Positions 24,000 to 36,300 of a stretch of DNA of 64,000 bases are shown piece by piece. The DNA lies in the NCBI GenBank assembly GCA_013399875.1, contig VXAZ01003471.1, forward strand, positions 1,580,307-1,644,306. The letters are read 5' to 3'. Origin of the DNA: Gymnorhina tibicen (taxonomy: Eukaryota > Chordata > Aves > Passeriformes > Artamidae). Position numbers and translations under genes: made by a program. The number at the start of each line of letters is the position of its first letter. The first letter of the stretch is position 1. Below the pieces are notes generated by a model. The model saw only the letters and a program-made list of their open reading frames with translations. It was not told the DNA's origin and made no database searches.

Positions 24000-24820
24000 C
24001 TTGACGTCGGACGGAAGAGGGGATGATTAATTCAGAGTGAGTGCGACAGAGGTGATGTTGTAATCACGGACAAGACGGCACCGTGGCAGCACTGCACAGA
24101 GGTAACAGCAGCCCGGTCGGGCACACGCCGGGTACACCGCTAAGCCCGAGCCCCACTGTGCCCGAGCCCCAGGGTGCCCGCCTGTGGGAGGCGGAGACCA
24201 CCGGGCTACGCTCCCGTCTCCAACCGGATCCCTGCCGGGGCCCGCCCCGCGCCGGCAGCGCCGGGCTGGAAGTGACGTGACTGACGGGCGGAGCTGCGCG
24301 GCGCTGGTGGCGGAGACCCCATGTTGATGTCCCCGGCGCCCTCCGCGTCTGCCTAGGTAAGCGGTGTCTGGGGCTGGGATGAGGGGCCGGGCAGGGCTGA
24401 CACGCTCCCTCCCGCCGGCTTCCGGCGGCTTCTGGGGCGGGCCGGGGCGGCCGGGCCGTGAGGCCGCGGTTCTGCGCCATCTGCCCTCGCCAGCTGTTCC
24501 GGCCGGCCGTGGTCGGCAGGGGAGCGGCGGGGCCGGGCTGCGGGAGCCGGCGGGGCTCCCCTGCCCGGGGAGGAAGGCGAAGGCCCGGAGCCAAGGTGAC
24601 CGCGTCGGGCAGGTGGCGAAGCAGCGGCGGGGAAGGGGCGGGAGGCGGCGCAGGTGGGGGCCGGGGGTGTCAGGGCCCGGGACCGCAGCTCGAGGACTCC
24701 AGGAGGAGCTGACTGCGGAGGTGCGGCTCGTCCTGCTTTTGTTTTTCCTGCCCGACGAGCTTTTCCTCCTTTTCGCCGTCCTTTCCGCTGCGCAAAGCCA
24801 AACGCGTCGTTCAGCCTTCC
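24000..24820. promoter_or_regulatory. TAX1BP1 CpG-island promoter
   Basis: About 800 bp of high GC and CpG around the TAX1BP1 first exon. Just upstream of the exon is a composite ETS/CRE-type site, GGAAGTGACGTGAC (24268-24281), typical of TATA-less broad promoters. GC-box-like runs (GGGGCGGG near 24435) lie downstream in intron 1. No TATA box is visible. Long GC-rich open frames on both strands here are composition artefacts. Confidence 0.85.
24280..24356 (+). other. TAX1BP1: TAX1BP1 non-coding exon 1 (3' boundary firm, 5' boundary not known)
   Basis: The 3' boundary is at 24356, followed by the consensus donor GTAAGC. The start is set only loosely, after the ETS/CRE site. The exon contains ATGs at 24321 and 24327 in one frame, which runs 11 codons to a TAG at 24354-24356, the last three bases of the exon. 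The true start codon is in exon 2. Confidence 0.65.
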
Positions 24821-27202
24821 CGTGGGAAGCGCTTGTCATGTCAGTAATGAAGCTTATGCGTAGCTCGTCCTCCTCCTCCTCCTCTCCCGTTTCCTAGCCG
24901 GTAGCTGTGCGTTAAGCAAGCAAGTACCCAGCATCCCCATAACTATCCTTGAACTGTAAGTAGATCTGAGCATCACCTAAGCTCCGGGGATTTTCCTGCT
25001 AGGCAACAGTAATCCCAGATGATTGTGCTGGTCTGCACAAGTTAGATTTGTGAACAGTTCTGCTTTGGGGTTGGAAACCAGCCTACCTTTACTGATTCCA
25101 CTAGGGCTAGTACTCAGCTGTGGCAGCTGACGACCAGCTTGCAGAAATAGGTGTTTTTTTTTCCTTTTGATTGGGGTTTTGTTTTTTGGTTGGGTGGTTT
25201 TTTTTTTTTTTGGTAATATGTGCTTAGGCTGAACGATACAATTTTAAAAATAGAGCTGTAGAAAAAAATTCAGTTGGTTTTGTTACTAACGCTGTGTTGA
25301 CTCTTTTTGTATTTATTCTGGCCAATGAAAATTAAGCACACTATTTCATGTAAATGTTATTTGGCTAAGTGACTGAATTACTAAAAATGAATTTATTTGT
25401 TGCACTTGAAAATAACTAAGGTTATTATTTTTCTTTTAGAACTATAGAAATTGCTGATGCATACCATTCATAGTTCAGAATGAACTGAGAGATGCTTTGA
25501 ATGTAATCCTCTGTTTTGAGACGTATGGGAGTTGTCAGGATTTTACTGTGCTGTAACATTTCCTCTTCTGGACTCCAAAGCTACATAACTGATAGGATTT
25601 ATTAATGTGCACCCTGTTGTCTCTAGAAAACTGTGTTTTGATCTCAGTTTCTTGCTTGTGGAAGTTCTTGTTTTTCTTTTATATCTATTAATCTTGACAA
25701 GCTTGGTATTTTGTCTTGTAACCTGTGTTGGTCAGTGTACAAGACTGTTTTTTATTTAACACCTGATACACTGAAATAATGTCGTGGCTGCTTGTATGTA
25801 CCTCATGTGTTACTCTAAACTGAGCAGTAATAAGCTTAAAATATTGAGGGATTAAAACTAAAAAACACCCCTGTATTTACCTTTTCCTTGTTTTGGATGA
25901 TGGATACCTATTTACTTCAGAGTGCTTTTTGTTTCAGAAAGCACAAGGTTATCACTGCTTATTTTTTAGCTGGCGAAATTTTAAAAGGCTATGGGAGACT
26001 TTCAAACAGCTTTTAGTCCTTGAACTACTTGAGGCTTGCTGTGGCCTGTCTCTTTTTGGTTTTGGTTTCCACATGTATCTTCAATGAAAGTAATATATTA
26101 TGTCACACACTTGGCCGTTACCTCTTTCAAGGTGTGAATGTGCTTGGTTGGTATAAAATTACTTTCAACAGCACTTGCAAGAACAGGATAGCTCATCTTT
26201 CTAGGAATGTCAGATACATAAGGCCCTAATCCTCCTAAAGTCCAATGTTTTGACAAAATTGTGATTGTACATTGGAATCAGACACTTGAAACTTCTCAGT
26301 TGCATATAAGCTATTTTGGCAGATACTGCCGAATCTGAGGAAGGGATGTTCTTGTTCTGCTTGTGAAGCATCTTGTTTTACTGTGGTTTGTAGCACTATG
26401 TATCCTGAATGAGGTGGTGAATAGAAAGCATGATTAAAAGCTTTTGCAGTCCAGCTGATTAGTTTTAATCCCTCCAACTGCATGCATACCTCAATGTTCC
26501 TGCTATCAATGCAGGCCATTGTTTATGGTAATGAAGCTAAACACGCAGTATGTGTTACAGTGAGAATAGTAAAAGATGCCCACAGACTGCTAAACAGGGG
26601 CAGGGACTTTGAAGTCTTTTGAAGAAGAAGTATTGTTCAAGCCAACCCAAACAAAATCCTCCTGTTTATATAAACATTCTTATTTTTAAAAAAAGGTCTT
26701 AAAATGGAACTCTGATACTTTTGCTGAGAGGGGACGAAAAACTTAATGTGTAAAAATGCTGTGAAAAGCGCTGAGCAGTACAGATTTGAGAAAAGTTTAA
26801 AGCAGGGAAACTACAGAACTTCTGTTTCTCCTTCTCTACCATGCCTAGAACCATTAAGAATCTTTCATTAAGTTAGAACCCTGCTTTGTTTTCACACCAC
26901 TGCTTTTATTTTCCATTTTCTGACACTGAGATATGATACTGGGGGCATTCAGCTAAGCAATGCTTTCTCTCCATCTTGATGTCATTGCTGAAATGACTGC
27001 TCTTTTATTCTGAGAGGTGGTTGTTTTGGAGTGATGCTGAGGCAGTGCACTTTGGTGAATTTAGTCTATTTGGCTCTTTGTTTTCGGAACAGGGGAACTA
27101 ATTGTTAGGTTTTTATGTCATGTGTATTTCAACTAGATTAATTTTTGTAACTTAACTAGTTTTTCCACTGTTCGAATAACAGCTTCTACAATTTTGTTAC
27201 AG
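24357..27202 (+). other. TAX1BP1: TAX1BP1 intron 1
   Basis: 2,846 bp between non-coding exon 1 and coding exon 2. The first 450 bp are still CpG island, with a short CTC-type trinucleotide run near 24868-24885. A G/T-rich tract lies at 25151-25213. Nothing else was recognised. Confidence 0.7.
25151..25213. repeat. G/T-rich low-complexity tract
   Basis: T runs broken by GGGG, GG and GGTTGGGTGG, followed by a pure T run of about 15 bases. Confidence 0.9.
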
Positions 27203-27385
27203 ATAATCATGTCATCCTTTCAAGAAGTTCCGTCTTCAGCTAGCACTTTGCAGACCTCCAATTTTGCACATGTGATTTTTCAAAATGTTGCAAAAAGTTA
27301 TCTTCCAAATACACATCTTGAATGTCACTACACTCTGACCCAGTTTATCCATCCTCATCAGAAAGACTGGGTTGGTATTTTCAAG
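27203..27385 (+). CDS. TAX1BP1: TAX1BP1 exon 2 (start codon; N-terminus and first SKICH strands)
   Basis: The acceptor ends TTACAG at 27202 and the exon begins with six untranslated bases. The ATG is at 27209-27211, with A at -3. The start is chosen because the first residues SSFQEVP match the family and the frame upstream leaves the exon. It encodes residues 1-59, ending DWVGIFK, before donor GTAAGT (phase 0). Confidence 0.97.
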
Positions 27386-30300
27386 GTAAGTTCTGCTTAA
27401 GCTATTGTTATTTTTCAAATGTTTGCTTGCTCTCTTGCAAGTTAAAAAAAATAAATCTCAACAACAGTAAAAGCTCTCTCATAAACTTTAAGTTAAACAT
27501 TGCTTAAGTGATGTATTGGTTCCTGCTGTTAGAGTTGTTAGTTTTGTAACAAAGACCAAACTGGATATCAAAACTAGAGCAACGAGTCCAGCTGGAAGTC
27601 TGCTGGAGTAAAGGGAAGGTTTAATGTGTGCAGAATTAAACAGAGATAATTTGAGAAGAGATGTGTGGTTACAGAGTGATTTTGTGAACAGTACTGTGTG
27701 AAAAATGTGAGACAATGTGTGTGAAATGTGCGTGCAAAGGACAAAAACTAAGCTGGAGATAACCTGGCCCACATCCCTGACTAATTTTTGTTGCTAGAAC
27801 AGGCTGAGCAGTATAGATCACTAAAATTATTCAAAACAAATCCTTGAAAAAAAGATACTTGGAGGTATTTTTAAAGGTTAGTAAAGTTTCATTTATGGGA
27901 TTAGAAATCGATTAATTCTTATATCTCCTTCTGTTTAAGACCTTGATTTTTGTATCTTTCTCCGTGTAGCTCCTAATAAATGATGCTTAAATTCCTTATT
28001 TGAATTTTATTTAATAGAAGTTTTGATTCAGGCTTTAACAAAATGATGCTTTGGCAGTGGGGAGGGGAGAAGGGTGACAGACTAATTCATTACTGAAGGA
28101 CTTTTCGCATAGAATTGAGTCCAGTGTTTAAGAATGTAAATGTTCAACTTCATTGTAATCTGCAGATTGTGAGTCTTAATTCAAGCTAAGTTACTCCTCT
28201 GCAATGTAGACATACTGTGCTCTGTAACAAAGCAGAAGTGTTTTTAATGCTATGTGCAGTGACTGTACAGTCAAAAAATTGTGCCAAGGAGGCATTAGTT
28301 TACAAACAGGAACATTTCCTTAGTAAGTTGTTTTTAAAAATAAGTGTATCTGTGTCTTATTTGCAAAGTTTTGACAAATGATGTAACTGAGCACACTTGA
28401 ATGTTTAGTTAATGGCATTCGTGAAATTTAAAAAAACCCTCTTTATCAAAACTTTATAGAAGGTTCTGTTTATATTGCACATAAGCATCTTGAAATTACT
28501 GAAATGTGAATGTAATGGCTTTGTCTGCCTAAGTGAGGGAGGCAGTCAGGACTCTAGAATTACGAAGTAGGTAAAAGAAAAAAGAAGTTAGGTAACAGTT
28601 TTTCAGTGACTACACAAAATGCTGTGTATAATATATGGGTATCTGATTTCATCCTGACTGTGATGATAGATTTCATAAACTATTAAAGTTATTCTACTTC
28701 ATTCCACTTCAACAGAGGCAGGTAATACTTTGGCAGTCATTTGAGGAACTTGTTGAACTGGCATAAGGTAGTGCTACTGCTCAAAGAAACATCTTTTATG
28801 CAGGGTGGCTTGTTGCTTTGCTTCCTCTTTACGTGAAACAAGATCTTGTGTGGTGAATCAAATCAGAGAATTGATTGAGGTTAACACCGGTGTTTTGTGA
28901 CTAGATTTTTTAAATGGAATTCCCCAACTGAATTTCCAGTTTGCTAATTCTCATCAGCACAAGGGAAGGAAGCATTGCAAGATGGGAAAAGAATAAAAAT
29001 GGCTTTCTTTTAGTGGTTATATCAGCTTATACCAAGTGTTATGAATAGACTTAGTATAGTTACACTACACTGAGTTAAATGGAGCCAGCTGTCTGAGTGT
29101 ATCTGTGTCTACAAATATGTATGTGTAATGTTTTCAGTAAAATAAACTGTGGAAATGTAGTCATCTTGGGATAGATAATAGAAGTTGTACTATACTGTGA
29201 TCTGAGTGTAAAAATGAGTGACTTCTAGAGAACTGATTGTTCATGAACAAATAACAAAGCACCTGGAGGTGGCTTGAAACCTGATGAAAGCAGGCAGGGG
29301 TTTTATCATTTACCTCTCTAGAACACATATGAAGGATGCGATGCATGTTTAGTAAAGTGAGTCTGTGATTTAAAAAAGAAAAAGGCAAAAGCAAATCTTG
29401 ACTAATTATGACAACAGTAATTAATGACCTTCAGTATTGGCCTGGTATGCAATGAAAGTGGGGTTTTTGTGAGAGAACTCAAAGTGTCAGTTCACAGACT
29501 GTTCATGTACCGGGAATAAAGTTCACCTTGTCTTTTTGAAGTGCATAAGTTGCTTAGAAAACAAACCTGTTCAAGCTGGTGTCATTTAACCTTTGTCTGA
29601 AATTGCACAGAAGGTAACTAGTGTTGTAATAGTGAATAGTGGACAGATGAAAAAGGCATCTAGTTTAAAAAAAAAATCAAAAAACCCCAGCAAATAGTGG
29701 TAATTTCAGATTGGAAGAGAAAATAAGTATGAAGTAAGATTCTTCCTGGGCTCTGTGAACATTATGTTGTTTTTGTTTCTAATGTTTATTTTTGTTGAAT
29801 TTTAGGGGTCAGTGGCTTCAGCAGTATTCTGTCTTGTTTGCTCTGCTGGCTAGATAAGAATTTTTTTATTGAACTGAAAAAAAACTTAGGTAAAAAATTA
29901 GGTACCTTTTTAAGTGAATGGTTTTTATTTAGGATGCAAGTGTATTTCTTCAGCACCAATGATGTCTTGAGTAAATATTGGTTATCTGTATCCTTACATT
30001 ATTGCCTTTGTTTTGCTAGTACAGCTGTTAGTGCAGCTGCACAGTGAAATGGATCAGTGGGGTGATCTGCCAGGAAAATACAGCCTCTCCTCCCCCAGCT
30101 TTTACCATCTTATTTCACAACTGGTTTGGTTCTTCAGTTTGATGACGGTGTGGTGCAATGGGCAGCTGTGCTGGTGCCACTGTGATGGAAACAAGGGGAC
30201 TGGGAAGGTGTGTGTGGGAAGGGCTGTGCCTGCTTTATTGGCATGGCTGCTTAATGTGGAATGACAATTGAAACTTCTTTTTCAAACTTTTTTAGAGTTC

Positions 30301-33300
30301 TCTTCTTAAGAGCAGCTTACAAGACTCTACCAACTTCTCTGCATATGCTGTAGGTGAAATGTGATTTTTTTTTTTTTTGTTCCCAGCATAGGTTGGTAAA
30401 TGTTGAACTTCAGTAATAATGAGCAGAAGGCTCTTTGCGGTGGCAGTAACAGCTTTAAAACTGTTCCCAGGAAAGCAATTTTGTATTGTTTAGAAAAATG
30501 AAGACCCAGTGTTCATAAACTGGAAGAGTAATGTTGCATATAGGAGAATTATTTCAGATATACCAGTTTTTTTACGAGCTAGATATATCTAAGTGCATAC
30601 ACTGATTCTGGTATTGGACGTCTGGCAAAAACTGGAGGATGTGGGAAGTACGATAATGAATATATTGTCCTTTAGAGCAGAAGTTCTGCATATGCGTCTT
30701 TTACTGGTTTTGTGTTTATTTTTCTTTCTTGTCCCCTACAGGAGAGGAGTCAAATGGCAGGTTTTGACTCAGTCTTCAAATCTGTTGTCTGTCATTTATG
30801 TGTTTTTTACTTTATGATATTCTGGAGAGTAATCTGTAATCAAGTGCTAAAAGATCTTGATCAGTTATATCCTTGCGTGTTACCAAGAAAAAAAATGGCA
30901 TTTTTTCAGATAAGTACTGATCTAGTATTTGGCATGGACATCCTGAGACTGAGTTCCTGTTCATGCAGGTTTATGAGAACTAGAATTTGAGATCAGCTTT
31001 CCCTCTACTGAGGGTGTCTGTGCAGCCTAACCTGATGGTTCCTAGGGAGGAGTCAAAGGTTAGACAACTTATCATCCTTGAGTGATTTCAAAGGAGATCT
31101 GTATTACTAAAGTGATCCAAGACCTGTTTATTTGTTTCTGCTCATCTCTGGTTAATCAGAATCTGGAGAGGCCTTTAATGTAACCCAAATCTAAACCTTT
31201 GAAATGAGGAGAAATAACTGATGTGTGCACTACATCTGGTTGCAAAACTGGCCTGTCTGGTATTAGGTAGTCCTAATTTCCGGCTAGGGAAGTCTACATC
31301 TCATGACTATAAAATAAAATAATCATATGGCTGAGTGATATATTTTGCATTATTAATACATAATGTCCAGATTTGCAGAAGTGTTTGAAAAACCTGCTTG
31401 GTTTCTAGGAAGCAGCACCTACCTCTCTGTCTGGAGCATATGTCTGCAAACAGGGCTGTCAAATGTTCAGTATACAAGAGAGGCAGGTTTACTCCACATC
31501 TCAAAGGCGCAAGGAAGGGCTCTTGGGGCATTATAAAGATACATTGCATCAAGAGAGTAGTGTTAAAGGTGTATATCATAATACTTCGTGCATTTCTGAA
31601 GATGTAATTTAGCTGAGACAAGCATGCTGGAATGACCTGCAATATCATCAGGTAATCAGTCTCATATATATTAAGCTAATGACTTCAGTCTTGCTGTGTC
31701 ATTAATTAACTAGTCCATCAAAACTTTTCTGTTCCTCAGTTCTAGTTGATATATTTTTCCAAGTAATCTACATTACCATTCTTCTAGGATATTGACAGGT
31801 TGTAGACATGCTTTGATACTGGCTGTCTCAGGGTACCCCTAGAGAAGAAAAGGAAATATTTTCTTTCTTAATTTCAACATTTTTAATATCCACACCTTAA
31901 AAATGGTGACCTGACGTTCTGGTAACCTTACATATGGAAAAACTGAATGACCAGAATTGGGAAGATCTTAGTAACTTATTTGAACACAAAAAGTACCTCT
32001 TGCTCAGAGAGAGTACTCAGTATTTATGAGGCCACACCTGAGCTACTTTTTGTGCATCAGTGCAGTGCCTGTATTTACATGCAAGTTAATTTCTGTCTTT
32101 TCAATGTCCTTATTTATAGCAGATCTCAGAATTAAATTTGATCTGTGGTCAAAAACTCTAGTAACACAGTTTAACATTGTATTTGATAGAGACTTAAGAA
32201 ACAACTTGGTGTTTGTGTTTTATCAAGGCAGTTTAGATCTATATTTGTGTAGTACTCTGGGTTATTTAGTCTCCTTTGGACTGCAAATAACAATACATCT
32301 TGTGTGAGTCATTTCAATATCCTGATTTTGTTGTAGATTGATAACTTAAGCAACAATTACTTCCATATATACAGATTACTGTCTGAAGTACAACAACATC
32401 TGGGTGTGTTATTTGCCACATGCATATAGAAATACCATTTTTCTGGCTTGATATCATGACTGCACAGCTGGCTGTGATAGATACAGGAATGTGCAGTGGG
32501 CAGTATGTCCTGTTGTTAAAATAGTTGGGAAAAGAATTACTGGAATTCAGAATGTTTTTGAGAATTGCTGTATCTGTGAATTAGAATGATTCTGTTGGTT
32601 TCTGGTTTACTTTCTTTGGAAGGTAAATAACACTTGGCTTAAAAAAGAAAGTCCCTGGCGACATTACTTGCTGTTTCTATATGAGATGAAGAGAAGGATA
32701 ATCTGGGTTTATGTGATGTTACCTTTGACAAGAAATTTTAACATTTTATTCCAAGTGTCATTAATTTTCAAAAACTATTTGGTGCAGTAGGTTGTAGAAT
32801 TGGCATAACAAAGTAGTCAGTAGCCGGTAACAATTTTGAAATAAAAGATTGTGCTAATTGATAGTTCTCATGAGATGTGGTAGCAAGGGAATAGTTCACT
32901 TAAACCCCACTTGCTCTTTTTTAATACATTTTCATGCTTATCTCCTGAAGTAAACAGGAACTGTCTTTGTCTTTGATCTGTCATACATTTCCTTGGACAG
33001 TAATTTACATATGTAACAGGTTTACTTTTAGGGAATTAATATTGTTTCTATATTTATTTTGACTTATACCTAATAGAGGAAGTTGATCCTATGGTCTAGG
33101 CACTCTGTCAATGTCGTTTTGACACATTGCTCTGAACTGTGAGGTAGTAATACAACCGGTAAGAGATGATCATAAGTTAGGATCCTGATAGTACCTTGAT
33201 ACTGCAACAAATACCATATGTTTGCAGTAGTCCAAGTTAATGTACACGTTTGCAACATTCAGCAGAGATGGACTTCTTCAGGTCTGGGACTGAGAGAACA

Positions 33301-36300
33301 TTTTGAGATCATAGCCTTTCATAAAAAATCTAGAGTACTTTGCAGTCATCTTCTACCCAGGAATGTCTCAACCTTAGGGCTGCTGTTGTATAACTGATTT
33401 TAATCCCAGCAAGGTCATGTCTGAAGTGAAGGCATAAGTATCTTGGCTTGAGGTAAGTCAAAGTTGTATGTGGTGTAAGGTGATCACAGACATAGTAAAA
33501 CCCCCAAGATTTGATTTTGTTTACTTATTTTGAAATGCGTATGCCTGAATGTTACTACCGTGTACTTAATACTTGAATAAGTACTTTTCCTTATGTCCAT
33601 GTTCTGAATTTTTTTGTACAGTTTGATTCTTCCAGAACTGCTGTCTAGATACCGTTATTTGCTGATGGTGCCTGTGTTCAAAAGTAAATCGCATCAATTG
33701 CGTGTCAGTGTTAACAGTCAGTGTTAACTCTCAGTAATTTTGGCTGGTATGAGCTTCACTGCACCCAGATGTTTTCATTTTCCTATCTGCTAGTTGTTTT
33801 AAAAGAACTTGGTATTTGTAGTGCCTGTTGTAGATTATGTGCTACAGAAGCACGGGCATTGCTGTGACTTTTGAGTAATGTTACTTTAACTCAGGGTTAT
33901 GGCCCAAACCAAGCCTGCTTGGAGAAATCACTTCTATGATACTGGTCCCAGTGGTGTTTTGCTTAGACACCTGTGTTGTCTGTGATTTGGGGCAAAGTAA
34001 ATGTCTCTTACCATGTGAAACATGGAAAGGCTGCTGACTTACTGTTGTCAGTAATAATTAAACTGTATAACATACCTCCGGAACCTTATCTACTGTCTGT
34101 AATTTTGCTTCTTTCAGAGGTAGCACATTGACTTCTTGCTGTACTTAGGATGCTTTGTCAGATTTCTTTCTCAGCTACCTAATTTACCTTTTAAATTAAA
34201 AAAGGGCATAATTTTTACTCTGATAAATTTTGTGGTTGGTTTTTTGTGTGATTTTTTTTTTAAATTGGGTTGTAATTAGGTATCTACAGTAAAGGCCCAC
34301 CGATTATGCCCAAGTTGGTTCAGCTAAACAGGTGTTTTCCTGGGTTTTCTTCTTTGGCTTGCTGATGTTGTGCAGATGGGTCAGGCACTGTTAATACAGC
34401 AGAATGAACACTGCTATTCTTTCAGCTGTGTAACAGATTTCTGACACCAGGGAACAAAATGCCAAGTGACCTTCCCGTGCTGATGGTCTTTCTTTAAGGC
34501 ACTTTGTCTCAAGATTGAATTGACTGACTTTACTGAGGGATTATATAAAAGGAAAGAAGTTTAACAAAATGTAAAATCAGAAAAATTGTATTTTCCATGT
34601 TCATCTGAAACTCCAGAAATGGAAACAAAGTTGGAAATAATTTTTACACTGAGAACACTGCAGTTGTAAGGTAGAGCTTTTGCCTTAGAAAGGCTTACAT
34701 TCTGTGTAAGATGAATGAGATGAGAGTTGAAGGAGATACAGTGAAATAAAATGGTTATTAGTTTCCCTCAGATGGATACTGGATAACGTGTTATTGCTAT
34801 ACAGACAGGCACTCCCTGTTCAGGCTCCCTCCCTCATCCCCCCATTTATTTTTCTACTCGGCAAATTTTCTTCAAGCTATTTTGTTGAAACATACTGTGG
34901 GTGAAGTGTAAATACGGTGAAAGCTAATCTCACTGTGTGATATTGCAATAAGAAAGGGGCTTATATCTGTGGGGCAGCATAGAAGAAAAAAAAACTTCTG
35001 TGATGACTACATGTCTGTTTGTTAGTAGAAGGAAAACCTGTCTAGTGTGAGTATTATGGGACAGCTGAGTTGTCCCTACTTGCCCAGCCAAATTGCAGAG
35101 TACTTGGTGCTGGGCTCTTGACCTTTACCAGACTTCAGCATTTCCACTGTGGCTGCTGAGTTGGTTTATATGACTGAAAAGTGTTTATGATGTCCTAAAT
35201 TGAAATAAGCCTTTTTGCTCAAAAGTAGGAAAGAGGAATATCATGAGTGGATTACTCTGTGATGGCCTATTAAAGCTTTCCATCGTATGGAGGGAAAATT
35301 AAGTAAAGTGAGGTTTCAGTTTTACATTGTTTGTACATAATAACCTAATCTGGATATGACGTTTTTTGTGGGATAAATGATGTGTAGTCATGTTTTCGTA
35401 TAAAAACATGGGTTGAGAAGGTGAAAATAGGATTTGGTTTCTGGATTGATAATCTCTTGGTTAACTTCTGGAAGGAAAGCAAGAATGTTTGCATTTATGC
35501 ACAGCTGTCTAATTTAAAAATGTATTTCAGAGTGGAGTTTGAGAGAATTAAATGTAGAGAATATAGAAGAATGTGTTGAATAGCAGGTTAGCAGATACTT
35601 TATGTCTAATGCAGTTATAAAATGGATTTTTTTCTTTCTGTTGTTTCGGAAAGTTGCATCATCAAAGTCTTATGTGCTCTTTTGACTGAGAAATAAGAAT
35701 GCTTCTATTTTTTGAGTTTTGAACTCTGAGCAAATGTTTTCAGAGGTTTCAATGAATTCCTTAAAAAGTAATGGTACCAGCACAGCCAGTAAATGAAGAT
35801 GGCTGCTGTGCTGATCAGGTGATGAATCTGAGTTCAGGCTTCACAACAAGTCTTGAGTGTAGTTTGACAAGTCATTCTTCATTTTCCTCCTCTGAACCTC
35901 AGAAGGTTTTGTGTTGGAGTTCTTCTATAATTTGCAATATTTGTGTGCTTGCATGTGGGTACTATAATGTTTGCCATGGCCCATGCCAGGTTTTTAAGGT
36001 GGACTAATAAACTGTGCCTATTGTGCTCTTCCTGGCTCAGAGGTTTCCCAGTGTGTACTATAGAAATTTCTCATTTATTTTAGATTTATGATAGTAATAA
36101 AGTACTACTGTGCATCAACTTTAGCACTTTGACTGGAACTTGATTTCGTGTTTGTAGTTGACTTTTTGTTGGTTGTATTGGGGTTTTTTGGGGGGTTTTT
36201 TCAGCTGATATGTGAAGTTAAAGCTTCGTTTCACATTTTGGTACCTAAGAATGTATTCTTCATACTAAAATAGAACCATTAACTTCACATGAGTCTTCAA

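Noticed and set aside
24027..24897. Open frames of 270, 177 and 176 codons in the TAX1BP1 CpG island
   Set aside because: Same composition artefact: overlapping frames on both strands, no recognisable domain.
26235..26519. 94-codon minus-strand frame in TAX1BP1 intron 1
   Set aside because: No recognised domain or repeat; composition and length fit chance.
27194..27208. Upstream in-frame extension of the TAX1BP1 start (a TTG codon)
   Set aside because: It lies in the intron before acceptor CAG at 27202; the ATG at 27209 is the first codon after the splice site and fits the family N-terminus.
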